A stretch of 64,000 nucleotides of DNA, taken from positions 620,001 through 684,000 of the forward strand of contig JBKAGT010000006.1 of the NCBI GenBank assembly GCA_046290495.1, written 5' to 3'. Made by a program: the position numbers and the translations under genes. This DNA comes from PGYR01 sp046290495. GTDB taxonomy: Bacteria; Bacteroidota; Ignavibacteria; Kapaibacteriales; UBA2268. Below, in pieces: positions 45,329 to 54,236 of the stretch (positions are counted from its first letter, which is position 1; each line of letters opens with the position of its first letter). The notes beneath the pieces were generated by a model. It was not told the origin of the DNA, searched no databases, and saw only the letters and a list, made by a program, of their open reading frames with translations.

Positions 45329-46324
45329 CTACTGAGGTACTCTTACCAAATCCATTTCGATTAATTTTTCTGCGATTTGAACAGCGTTCGTAGCTGCACC
45401 TTTTCTCAGGTTATCAGCTACAACCCACATATATCCACCATTTTCTACGCTTGGGTCTTTGCGTAATCTACCAACAAAGACTTGATCTTTGTCATTAGCA
45501 TCTAGAGGGGTTGGATAATCACCTTCTTTCCAATTATCTAAAACAATAACATTCTTTGTTACTTGAAGCAATTGTTTCAGGCCAGAAACGCTGAACTCTT
45601 CTTCAGTTTCAAAATTTACAGATTCAGCATGGCCACCCATAATTGGTAATCTTACGCAAGTGAATGCCAATTTCAAATCTGGGCGATTCATTATTTTGCG
45701 AGTTTCGTTTACCATTTTGTTTTCTTCATCAGTGAAGCCGTTATCTTCAAAGCTGTGGAATAGTGTATTGAATGCAATTGGTTTCTCATCACTATAATCA
45801 CCACCTAATTCTCTTTCTAACTTGTCTAATCCTTTCTGTCCCGCCCCAGTAATAGATTGATATGTAGAGCAAACAACTCTAGTCAATTTGAAATTATCAT
45901 CAATAGTTTTCAGTGGTAACATAAGCTGGATTGTAGAACAATTCGGATTAGCAATAATCCCATTGTGACTCTCTAATGCTTCAGGGTTAACTTCTGGTAC
46001 AACGAGTGGAGTATTTTCGTCCATTCTCCAAGCGCTACTATTGTCAACAACAACACAACCAGCTTTTTGGGCAAATGGTGCGAAAAATCTGCTAGTTTCA
46101 CCACCTGCAGAAAATAGTGCAATGTCAATTCCTTCGAATGAATCCTCTTTTAACTCTTGAACGACTATCTCTTCACCATTGAAAATCAGAGATGAACCAG
46201 CAGACCGAGCAGAAGAAAAAAGAGATAGCTTTTCAATTGGTAGTTGGCGTTCGTGAAGCAAAGTAAGCATTTTTCTGCCTACTAATCCGGTTGCACCTAC
46301 TATAGCTACGTGATATTGTCTCAT
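45329..46324 (-). CDS. asd: aspartate-semialdehyde dehydrogenase
   Basis: 331 residues. NADP site VAIVGATGLVGRKMLTLL, nucleophile Cys in IANPNCSTIQLMLPL, and acid/base His in PIMGGHAESVNFE. It reduces aspartyl phosphate to the semialdehyde for lysine, threonine, methionine and diaminopimelate. It overlaps the upstream gene by 4 bp. Confidence 0.95.
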   Translation of the reverse strand: MRQYHVAIVGATGLVGRKMLTLLHERQLPIEKLSLFSSARSAGSSLIFNGEEIVVQELKEDSFEGIDIALFSAGGETSRFFAPFAQKAGCVVVDNSSAWRMDENTPLVVPEVNPEALESHNGIIANPNCSTIQLMLPLKTIDDNFKLTRVVCSTYQSITGAGQKGLDKLERELGGDYSDEKPIAFNTLFHSFEDNGFTDEENKMVNETRKIMNRPDLKLAFTCVRLPIMGGHAESVNFETEEEFSVSGLKQLLQVTKNVIVLDNWKEGDYPTPLDANDKDQVFVGRLRKDPSVENGGYMWVVADNLRKGAATNAVQIAEKLIEMDLVRVPQ

Positions 46325-47130
46325 ATTACTTGATTCTCGTAATTAGGTATTACGTGTGAAGTTATGTTAATAGTCTGTCCAGTTGCACCATCTATATTCA
46401 AGTGAGCAAATGCAACCTTAAGGTCATTCTCAGCTACTTGGAATTTGTGTGCTGTTTGCAATTGGAATCTCTTGATAGCTATGTCTTTTCTCATTCCCAA
46501 TACGCTATCGTAAGGGCCAGTCATACCTACGTCAGTTATGTAACCTGTACCATTAGGCAATATCTGAGCATCTGCAGTCTGTATGTGAGTGTGAGTACCC
46601 AACACAGCACTTACCTTGCCATCGAGATACCATCCCATTGAGATTTTTTCGGCAGTTGCTTCTGCGTGAAAGTCAACTATATTTATGTTTGTTTCTGACT
46701 TCAGTTTGTCAATAGCAAAATCAGCTGAGTTGAATGGGCAATCGATAGATTGCATAAAAGTGCGACCCTGCAATTGCAGGACACCTACTTTTGCTCCATT
46801 GTCAGCTTTGAATGTAGTAAAGCCATATCCAGCATTTCCAGCAGGGTAGTTCATTGGGCGGATTACTCTTCTGTCCTTACCTAATAGTGGACGAGACTTC
46901 CAGTTCTCCCAGATATGATTACCAGTAGTAATAACGTGAACACCAGCGTCGAATAGCTTGTTAGCTTCTTCTTCGTTGATACCCTTACCTTCCCAAACGT
47001 TTTCGCCATTCACAATTATTGCGTTGGCACTGTATTTTTCTTTAATCTTTGGTAGTTGTTCAATTAGGTAGTTCATACCGATTTCGCCAACTACGTCACC
47101 GACAAATATTAAGCTTATATCTTTATTCAA
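46321..47130 (-). CDS. YmdB-family metallophosphoesterase
   Basis: 269 residues. Dimetal motifs in order: IFVGDVVGEIGMNYL (Asp), VNGENVWEGKGI (Asn-Glu), TTGNHIWENW (GNH), VDFHAEATAEK (His) and LGTHTHIQTAD (HxH). In Bacillus YmdB hydrolyses 2',3'-cyclic nucleotides and affects biofilm gene expression. It precedes asd with translational coupling. Confidence 0.92.
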   Translation of the reverse strand: MNKDISLIFVGDVVGEIGMNYLIEQLPKIKEKYSANAIIVNGENVWEGKGINEEEANKLFDAGVHVITTGNHIWENWKSRPLLGKDRRVIRPMNYPAGNAGYGFTTFKADNGAKVGVLQLQGRTFMQSIDCPFNSADFAIDKLKSETNINIVDFHAEATAEKISMGWYLDGKVSAVLGTHTHIQTADAQILPNGTGYITDVGMTGPYDSVLGMRKDIAIKRFQLQTAHKFQVAENDLKVAFAHLNIDGATGQTINITSHVIPNYENQVI

Positions 47131-47195
47131 TTTGAATTTTACTATTTTGTGAATATATACTGACGCAAATTTAACAAATTAAATGGCTAATAGAA

Positions 47196-47747
47196 ATGAA
47201 GATTTATACAAAAACTGGCGATGATGGAACAACGGGACTTTTTAATGGCGAAAGAGTTAGTAAAAATAGCTTAAGAGTAGAGGCTTATGGTACTGTTGAT
47301 GAGCTCAATTCTGTAATTGGACTGGCTATATCATTTAGCTGCCCTGAACCTGTAAAGAATGATTTGCAGCACACATCTGAAACTCTTTTCACTGTCGGTG
47401 CAGATTTGGCGACTCCTATCAATGATGGCATAAAATCGCAAGCTGTAACAAGAATAGAAGAAGATGAGATTATAAGATTAGAGAATGCTATAGATAGATA
47501 CGAAGAGGAATTGGAGCCACTCAAGAATTTCATTCTCCCGGGTGGTAGCCATTCGGCGGCGCACTTACATAATGCCAGAACAGTTTGTAGAAGGGCAGAG
47601 AGATTAGTTGTGGAGTTAGCTAGCAAAGAAAAAATAAACGGGAATATAGTTATATATCTTAACAGACTATCTGACTATTTGTTCGAGGCTGCCAGATATG
47701 TAAACCATTTGCTCAACGTTGATGATAGAATTTGGAAAGGGAGGTGA
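47196..47747 (+). CDS. cob(I)alamin adenosyltransferase, PduO type
   Basis: 183 residues. N-terminal ATP site MKIYTKTGDDGTTGLFNGER, then VEAYGTVDELNSVIGLA, and the C-terminal signature ARTVCRRAERLVVEL with YLNRLSDYLFEAARY. It adenosylates cob(I)alamin to the coenzyme form. It overlaps no gene; the next starts 3 bp later. Confidence 0.93.
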   Translation: MKIYTKTGDDGTTGLFNGERVSKNSLRVEAYGTVDELNSVIGLAISFSCPEPVKNDLQHTSETLFTVGADLATPINDGIKSQAVTRIEEDEIIRLENAIDRYEEELEPLKNFILPGGSHSAAHLHNARTVCRRAERLVVELASKEKINGNIVIYLNRLSDYLFEAARYVNHLLNVDDRIWKGR

Positions 47748-47750
47748 TTA

Positions 47751-48215
47751 ATGCCTTTTCTCAAGTCAATAAAGTTCAGGAGTGAGGGTAGAGAATATCG
47801 CTTAACTATTGATAAAGGAAAAAATGGAGTCAAGTCGTTGGAGATAGTCAAAGTAGATTCTGACCAGCGTATTGTTATCAATGAAAATGATATTGATGAT
47901 TTATTGGAATCTATTAATCAACTTATGCCAAATTCAAAATTTGATCCACCACCACTACCACAATCTGTACCACCACCTGAGACAAAATATAAACAAACTT
48001 CAGTTAATTCAACTGAAAAGAAATCGAAAACTAAAACATTTGCAGAGATTAGAAAGACATATCCAAATGCATATTATCCTTGGGAAGAAAAAGATGACGA
48101 GAAGTTAGAACGTCTTTTCAATGAAGGATTAACCACAAAAGAGCTTTCTAATATATTTGGTCGAAATAGAGGTGCGATTAGATCGAGATTAAGAAAATTA
48201 GGATTGATAGACTAA
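47751..48215 (+). CDS. PUR/PC4-like strand domain fused to a C-terminal HTH
   Basis: 154 residues. Residues 1-62 form about four strands and a helix (IKFRSEGREYRLTIDKGKNG ... NENDIDDLLESINQL), like a single PUR or PC4-type nucleic-acid-binding repeat of Bacteroidota. A proline-rich linker follows (PPPLPQSVPPP), then a C-terminal tri-helical HTH (about 110-154; LTTKELSNIFGRNRGAIRSR). Both ends suggest DNA or RNA binding. The first-domain call is inference; the HTH is clearer. Confidence 0.6.
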   Translation: MPFLKSIKFRSEGREYRLTIDKGKNGVKSLEIVKVDSDQRIVINENDIDDLLESINQLMPNSKFDPPPLPQSVPPPETKYKQTSVNSTEKKSKTKTFAEIRKTYPNAYYPWEEKDDEKLERLFNEGLTTKELSNIFGRNRGAIRSRLRKLGLID

Positions 48216-48307
48216 TAACGAAATAATATTAATTAAACCTTTTCTGTTATTATGTGTCTAATATATAAAGAACGACATTTAATAACAATATAATAAAGGT
48301 GGTATTA

Positions 48308-48955
48308 ATGATTATGAAACAAATTATAACAATAGCTTTAGTTGGAGCACTTACTTTCAGTTTTACTTCAAGTGATTTGATTGCAAAAGGTAAAAGAGGA
48401 AAACGAGGTGGTAAAAATATCATGAAGTTGGACATTGATGGTAATGGGTTAGTTAGCAAAGCTGAAGTAGAAAAGTCTGGAAAAGATAGACTACTAGAAC
48501 ATTTTGACGAGATAGATGCGAATTCCAATGGTAATCTAAGTGAAGAAGAGATTAAAACCTTTGGGGAATCGAAAAGAGGAGAAAGAGGTAGTCGTGGTGT
48601 TATGAAATTAGATACTGACGGTGACGGAGAAATTAGTAAAGCTGAAGCTGAGGAGTCAGGCAAAGAAAAGTTAATTGAAAAATTTGACGAGATTGACTCA
48701 AACTCTGATGGTAAACTTAGTAAAGAAGAACTAAAGGAGTTCGGTGGCAAAATGAGAGGAAAGCGAGGTGGTCGTGGAATAATGAAGCATCTGGATAAGG
48801 ATAATGATGGTAAAATAAGTAGAGAAGAAGCAGAATCAACTGAAAGAAAGAATCTTTCTACTAATTTCAATCTGATTGATACTAATAATGACGATTACCT
48901 TACTAAGGAAGAGTTAAAAGAGTTTCGCAAGAACAAGAAACGTGATAAAAAGTAG
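48308..48955 (+). CDS. secreted EF-hand repeat protein
   Basis: About 216 residues; ATG 48308 sits 5 bp after GGTGG. Signal peptide at about 1-24, then three tandem units of about 60 residues, each with a basic Gly/Arg patch (RGKRGG, RGERGSRG, RGKRGGRG) and two EF-hand loops (DIDGNGLVSKAE, DANSNGNLSEEE, DTDGDGEISKAE, DSNSDGKLSKEE, DKDNDGKISREE, DTNNDDYLTKEE). Six loops should bind calcium. Partner unknown. It is followed by a strong terminator. Confidence 0.88.
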   Translation: MIMKQIITIALVGALTFSFTSSDLIAKGKRGKRGGKNIMKLDIDGNGLVSKAEVEKSGKDRLLEHFDEIDANSNGNLSEEEIKTFGESKRGERGSRGVMKLDTDGDGEISKAEAEESGKEKLIEKFDEIDSNSDGKLSKEELKEFGGKMRGKRGGRGIMKHLDKDNDGKISREEAESTERKNLSTNFNLIDTNNDDYLTKEELKEFRKNKKRDKK

Positions 48956-48984
48956 TAAAATTCAATTAAATTTGAATTAAAGGA

Positions 48985-49015
48985 CCCATAAGATTTGATT
49001 CTTATGGGTTTTTTT
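48985..49015 (+). terminator. Rho-independent terminator of the EF-hand gene
   Basis: 9-bp stem CCCATAAGA/TCTTATGGG with a 6-nt loop and seven T. Confidence 0.92.
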
Positions 49016-49218
49016 GTGCCTTGAAAAAGAAATTATAATTATAAGGTATTGGGAAATAATGAAATACGTAAATAAAGATCAAAACTCGGATTGGATTAAG
49101 CAAAATGTTGAATTAAATGCAGAAAGGTGTACACAATAAAGTAAGATACAAAATGATAATTAATTTTATATTTATACGTCTTATAAGTAATGTACGACAG
49201 TAAAAAACTGAAAAAACT

Positions 49219-50544
49219 ATGAGCAATAAAACAAAAGATAGATTAGCTGAGATAGAAAAAGAATTGGCTGAGCTAAAAGAAAAAAGAACAGCACTAAGAG
49301 CTAAGTGGGAGACAGAAAAAGGTAAGTTGCAAGAGATTCGAGATATGAAATCTCAAATCGACCATCTTAGGACAGAAGCAGACCGCTACGAACGGGAGGG
49401 GAACTTCGATAAAGTAGCTGAAATACGATATGGCCAAATCCACCAACTTGAGAAAAAAGTGGAAGAAGCTAACACTGAGCTGGAAGAATTACAGAAGAAA
49501 AGCCATCTACTAAAAGAACAAGTTACGGAAGAAGACATAGCTGATATAGTCTCTAAATGGACTGGTATTCCTGTCACTAAGATGATAGAAAGTGAGAAAG
49601 AAAAGCTACTAAAAATGGAAGATTTACTTCATGAGAGGGTAGTTGGTCAGGAAGAAGCAGTAACGGCTGTATCAAATTCAATCAGACGTTCACGAGCGGG
49701 ATTGCAAGATGAAGATAGGCCAATTGGGTCATTTATTTTCATCGGAACTACAGGAGTTGGTAAAACTGAACTAGCCAAATCATTAGCTGAGTACTTATTC
49801 GATGATGAAAATGCCATAGTACGATTGGATATGAGTGAGTATATGGATAAATTTTCTGTTACTCGACTGATAGGTGCACCTCCAGGATATGTAGGATACG
49901 ATGAAGGTGGACAGCTTACTGAAGCAATTAGAAGAAAGCCCTACAGCGTAGTGTTGCTTGATGAGATAGAGAAAGCACACCCAGATGTTTTCAACGTGCT
50001 ACTGCAAGTGCTGGACGATGGTCGATTGACTGACAGCAAAGCAAGAACAGTGAACTTCAAGAATACTATAATTATCATGACTTCTAATATTGGTACTGAG
50101 AATATTACGAGTAAGATGGGGGAGATGACCTCAGAAAACAGAGCTGCACTTCTTGCAGATGCACGAGAGAAGATAATGGCAAAAATGAAGCAAGTTATGC
50201 GACCAGAATTTATCAATAGGATTGACGAGATAGTTATGTTCAAACCACTTCTAAAAGAGGAAGTGAAAGACATAGCGAAATTACAGTTCAATAACTTGTC
50301 AAGTAGATTAGCTAAGAAAAATATAAACTTGACAATTACTGAGGAAGCACTCAGCTGGTTAGCCGAAATTAGCTATGATGTAAACTACGGTGCAAGACCA
50401 ATAAAACGAATGATATAGAAGAAAATAGTCGATCCATTGTCTATGTATATTCTTTCTGATGAATTAGAGGGTGACTCATCAATTGAAGTTGGGACCGATG
50501 GAGATGGTAAATTCACTTTTGAAAAAAGTAGTTTGTCTAAGTAA
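49219..50544 (+). pseudogene. 3' half of clpB with in-frame TAG near the end
   Basis: The protein starts in what is the middle coiled coil of ClpB (LAEIEKELAELKEKRTALRA) and runs through the second AAA+ ATPase: Walker A GTTGVGKTELAKS, Walker B VVLLDEIEKAHPD, pore-loop region GAPPGYVGYDEGG, sensor MRPEFINRIDEI. The N-domain and first ATPase are absent, and 260 bp upstream hold only a terminator and no remnant. TAG at 50416-50418 falls where ClpB has Gln in the motif KR-IQ-EIVDPL; the frame then continues to TAA at 50544. A complete clpB must lie elsewhere if the cell has ClpB. Confidence 0.8.
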
Positions 50545-50638
50545 AATGGAATTAGAGTGTTATAAATTATTGACAAAAAAAGTTTAAAATAATTTTGTCA
50601 ATTCAAATAAAACTCCTAATTTTGTGTTCTAAAAATAA

Positions 50639-50711
50639 GCGAAAGTAGCTCAGCTGGTAGAGCACAACCTTGCCAAGGTTGGGGTCGCGAGTTCGAATCT
50701 CGTCTTTCGCT
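50639..50711 (+). tRNA. tRNA-Gly (GCC)
   Basis: Acceptor GCGAAAG/CTTTCGC, D-arm GCTC-AGCTGGTA-GAGC, anticodon arm CAACC-TTGCCAA-GGTTG (anticodon GCC), 5-nt variable region and T-arm GCGAG-TTCGAAT-CTCGT. Complete cloverleaf of 73 nt with discriminator T; CCA is not encoded. It stands just after the broken clpB fragment. Confidence 0.96.
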
Positions 50712-50788
50712 CTACGACGTTAAGTCGTAACTTCCTCTTTATGCTGCATGCCTTGCTGACATTTCCCCCGTTGGTAAGGCATCTTTAT

Positions 50789-51361
50789 TTATATATTAAC
50801 CCTAGCTATAACGAATACCGAATCATTTTCTTCGAACTCGGCATAATCTTCTAAAACTAATATCTCGAACTTATCTTGTAATAATCTAGTCAGAGATTCT
50901 TTTGTTTGATAATTTACTAACATTCCTTTGAAGATTTCTTCGCCTTCACCTTTCCAGAACGAATGGCAAATTAACCCATCTGGGTTTAACGCAAACTCTT
51001 GAGAAGCAAATGATTGTTCTAACTCGCTATTACTCAAATGATGTAGCACTTTGTTAGAATAAATACAATCAAATTTCAAGCTCGTATTAATCTTAACGGC
51101 ATCTAATTGCAAAAACTCCATTTGGGGAAATTTCTCACGTAAGACATTAAGAAATTCAATAGATAGATCAGAACCTACTACATTATATTTCTTGCTCAAT
51201 ATCCCAAAGTCAGTTCCAGGACCCGAACCTAACTCAAGAATCTTTGATTCTTTAGATAGGTATTTATCCAAGCTGCCTATTATTTCCTGTCCACTATAAC
51301 CTTCGGCTTGTCTTATATATTCTTCGACTTTTTCTCTAGTATTGTAGTAATTATCATTCAT
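50789..51361 (-). CDS. class I SAM-dependent methyltransferase
   Basis: 190 residues. SAM-binding motif I KILELGSGPGTDFGIL, then VVGSDLSIEFLNVL (acidic residue at the end of strand 2) and FDCIYSNKVLHHLSNSE (motif post-II). Substrate unknown. The upstream DUF2071 gene ends at the base before its ATG, so the two are co-translated. Confidence 0.9.
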   Translation of the reverse strand: MNDNYYNTREKVEEYIRQAEGYSGQEIIGSLDKYLSKESKILELGSGPGTDFGILSKKYNVVGSDLSIEFLNVLREKFPQMEFLQLDAVKINTSLKFDCIYSNKVLHHLSNSELEQSFASQEFALNPDGLICHSFWKGEGEEIFKGMLVNYQTKESLTRLLQDKFEILVLEDYAEFEENDSVFVIARVNI

Positions 51362-52075
51362 CTATTTTTTTATTGATTTTTTGTTTTCAACTGTTATTTC
51401 TGATCCTTCAGCCAACATTACTGAATCGGGCTCTTTGTTGCTTAAAAAGCTGAACTTTTTACCATATATTTTTCCAAAGTCTATATCTATAGTAAACTCT
51501 TCTACATTATAAACTTCCCATCTAGGATGTGTAACTTCGTACTCGTTAGTTTTTAAGTTGTTAACCTTAGCGTAACCCCAATAGTGTTCTGTTATAAATT
51601 CTGTTTCACTATTGGGTTCTAGATTTAATTTTTTCCCATTTGTTTTAATTTCTATATGATTCCATTTATTACTCATCTTCCAGTCATATCTGACTTCTAG
51701 CGAGTTTTCTTTTTTAACCCAACTATGTTTCATAGGAAGTGTTATGTAATTCTCATTATATACTGTGTTTGCAATGAAAGACAAAGCATGTTTCGGGACA
51801 ATTTCTTTTATAAACACAACACCTCTTTTCCAGATACCATTTTCTAATCTTTTTACATAGAATCTTAGGTTAACCTCTTCGAAGTTAGAATGGAAGGGTA
51901 TTTTTACACCTAACAATTTTGTATTAATAAACATGAAACCAACTAAGCTAACGTAACATTTCCCATCCCAAATATCCAACTCAGTTCCAAGTGGAATGTA
52001 CTCCTCAAGCAATTCTTTTTTAATTGCATAATTAGCTATTGCTAATTTTCGCCACTCTGCTTTTAAAAAACTCAT
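51362..52075 (-). CDS. DUF2071 / YqjF-family protein
   Basis: About 237 residues from ATG 52075 (MSFLKAEWRKLAIANYAI); an in-frame ATG at 52108 adds 11 residues not typical of the family. Family features: NYAIKKELLEEYIPLGTELD, then YVSLVGFMFINTKLLGVKIP and the RHR-like segment VNLRFYVKRLENGIWKRGVV. Biochemical function is unknown. Confidence 0.85.
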   Translation of the reverse strand: MSFLKAEWRKLAIANYAIKKELLEEYIPLGTELDIWDGKCYVSLVGFMFINTKLLGVKIPFHSNFEEVNLRFYVKRLENGIWKRGVVFIKEIVPKHALSFIANTVYNENYITLPMKHSWVKKENSLEVRYDWKMSNKWNHIEIKTNGKKLNLEPNSETEFITEHYWGYAKVNNLKTNEYEVTHPRWEVYNVEEFTIDIDFGKIYGKKFSFLSNKEPDSVMLAEGSEITVENKKSIKK

Positions 52076-52139
52076 ATTATTGAAGTATTTTATTAATATA
52101 TAATCCAACTTAATATTATTACTCCAATTGTAATAGTAA

Positions 52140-53954
52140 CTATATTGATTTTACAACAATTCTATAGCTGAAACTACCATCAATGTATCTTATCGTAATT
52201 ATATAAACTCCACTTTCCCAAGAATCTGTGTTTATAACTCTGTTATTTGTTCTGTTATCGTTAGTATATATTATCTGACCTAATGTATTAGTTATAATGA
52301 TATTCTTTATTTGTGGCTTACTTTCAATAGTCAGCTGATTAGAAATGGGATTAGGGTAACTTTTAAAATCTCCATAATTTTCAGAACTGTCTTCTATCAC
52401 AGAAGTAGTAGTTCCACAATCACCACAGGTCATCTGACCAGATTCATATCTATCATAAGCAGGGATTGTAGCTGATTCCATATCGTTTGGAGTGCCAATC
52501 ATTGCCCATTGTTCGCTCGGAATGTAATCTGGTTTTGCTGCATAAGCATAGCTTTTATCAAGTAACTCGGATGTATTTGAAGGGGTGATATTGCCTTTGT
52601 TGTTGTTACCATATACAAAGTGGTCTTCTCCTTGTATAGTGTAATTCACTATGTTGTAAGGCAAGCTTGTGTTAGGTATCTCGTTACCAATTAGATTCTG
52701 ATTTGGGGAATTACTTGCAGAGAAGAATATCCCAAACTTCTCAGCTCTATTTCTGAAAATAGTATTATTTGGTCCATTCGGACCGTGTGAATTGTCGATT
52801 ACTATATTCTGACATATATTTTGCTCAAATAGATTAGCATAAGGGAAATTACCGTGAAGAACTGCATCGCCAGCAGCATCATTTGGGAACGAATCCCAAT
52901 AGGCATCGAGGGAGTAGTTATAAGCAAATACATTTCCGTTTGCCCCAGATTGAACAATCATGGAGTGGCGGAGTCTTTCGAATATATTATCTTCAACTAA
53001 ACTCTCGTTGGTTGTGGAATGAAGCATAACTCCATAAGCGCGGCCACCACCACCGTAATCAAAGCCATGATGCATATAAGATTTTGAGATAGATAAATTA
53101 GAAGAATTATTTGCTTGAATATGGCTAAAAGTACAATTCTCAGACTCTACACACTTCACCCAGGAGTTTACAGCATAGCCGAAATATATATTGCTAGTTT
53201 GCTGGGGAGCTGTGTCATCTATTCGAACGATCTTTACACATTCAATTCCAATATTTTCTACAGGCGTAATTTTTTGGATGAATGGTTCACGTTCAATGTC
53301 GTAATCCATCCTCAAAGGAGAGTCAAGTGTTAAAGTATTAGCTTCTATTCTTTTGATTTTTACTACCTGCCCAACGGAATGAATAGACCAAGAGGATGTA
53401 ACTAGATTACTGTCGTTTTGAATTATTTGAATCCAATCGCCTTCAGAAAATAATGAATTATCATTGACTACCAGAATACTATCGTCTTTTTTAGCAGTAT
53501 TGATAATGTATGTAGTGTCAGCTTTATTCGATTTACCACTAGCTGTGATTGAATGTCCTTTGCCACCCAAATCAAAAGTAAGTGTTGTATTATCTGCTCC
53601 TTTCCCACTAACTACAACATTACTTGGTAAGTTGATTGTTTTATTGAATAGGAAATTACCACTAGGAAATTTTATAATCGCCCCTTTACCGTTAAGTGAT
53701 GTTAAAATACTATTCAAAGCCTCGTCATTAGGTGATTCGCCATCACCAATTGCACCCAAGTTATTCATATCATACACTTCAAAGCCTATGGTGTTTGTAT
53801 CACGGATTCCAGCCAAAGTCCAATCAATACTTCTTTCGGTTGGAAGAGTTTGGGAATGTAAATATTGGGCTGTTAGTAAAATTAGAAAAACTTTTATGCC
53901 AGTTAATCTCAAAGTATAATTTTTAAGGTTCACAAAATACCCAAGTATGTTCAT
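52140..53954 (-). CDS. secreted right-handed beta-helix protein with type IX sorting tail
   Basis: 604 residues. Signal peptide at about 15-35. The pectate-lyase-like start (GEDSPNDEALNSILTSLNGK style: DGESPNDEALNSILTSLNGK, then FPSGNFLFNKTINLPSNVVV) leads into parallel beta-helix coils (NNSSNLSISKSYMHHGFDYG; LVEDNIFERLRHSMIVQSGA). The C-terminal type A sorting domain is YPNPISNQLTIESKP to GVYIITIRYIDGSFSYRIVV. Probably an exported polysaccharide-active or adhesive protein; the substrate is not visible. Confidence 0.85.
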   Translation of the reverse strand: MNILGYFVNLKNYTLRLTGIKVFLILLTAQYLHSQTLPTERSIDWTLAGIRDTNTIGFEVYDMNNLGAIGDGESPNDEALNSILTSLNGKGAIIKFPSGNFLFNKTINLPSNVVVSGKGADNTTLTFDLGGKGHSITASGKSNKADTTYIINTAKKDDSILVVNDNSLFSEGDWIQIIQNDSNLVTSSWSIHSVGQVVKIKRIEANTLTLDSPLRMDYDIEREPFIQKITPVENIGIECVKIVRIDDTAPQQTSNIYFGYAVNSWVKCVESENCTFSHIQANNSSNLSISKSYMHHGFDYGGGGRAYGVMLHSTTNESLVEDNIFERLRHSMIVQSGANGNVFAYNYSLDAYWDSFPNDAAGDAVLHGNFPYANLFEQNICQNIVIDNSHGPNGPNNTIFRNRAEKFGIFFSASNSPNQNLIGNEIPNTSLPYNIVNYTIQGEDHFVYGNNNKGNITPSNTSELLDKSYAYAAKPDYIPSEQWAMIGTPNDMESATIPAYDRYESGQMTCGDCGTTTSVIEDSSENYGDFKSYPNPISNQLTIESKPQIKNIIITNTLGQIIYTNDNRTNNRVINTDSWESGVYIITIRYIDGSFSYRIVVKSI

Positions 53955-54163
53955 TTTTATTGCCTAATAGAAAGTTCAATTATTACAGATTCACTGTAAC
54001 TAAAATCAACTATCACTTGTTTCTTCTATTAAATGGGGCAAAATTATAGTAATACCGACTTTAGTAAAATTTCAAGAATTATTTACTTAATTTGAAACTT
54101 TTATAATCTAATTTAGTAATTAGTACAAAGTAATATAAAAACAATCTGCAAAAGCCTATAATT

Positions 54164-54190
54164 ATTGATACCATTTGTAAAATAAATTTG
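54164..54190 (+). promoter_or_regulatory. promoter of porU-porV
   Basis: TAAATTTG (54183-54190) matches the -7 consensus, with TTG at 54164-54166 (16-bp spacer), 47 bp before the porU ATG. Confidence 0.5.
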
Positions 54191-54236
54191 AATTATTTCC
54201 TTTAATACAAGGAATATTATTAAGCGGGTATCAAGA

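Noticed and set aside
49060..49140. 26-codon open frame between the EF-hand terminator and the clpB fragment
   Set aside because: No ribosome site, no recognisable sequence, and a length expected by chance in AT-rich DNA. It does not encode lost ClpB N-terminal sequence.
50416..50418. TAG as a reassigned sense codon
   Set aside because: Other complete genes stop at TAG (for example holB at 2570-2572), so the code is standard.
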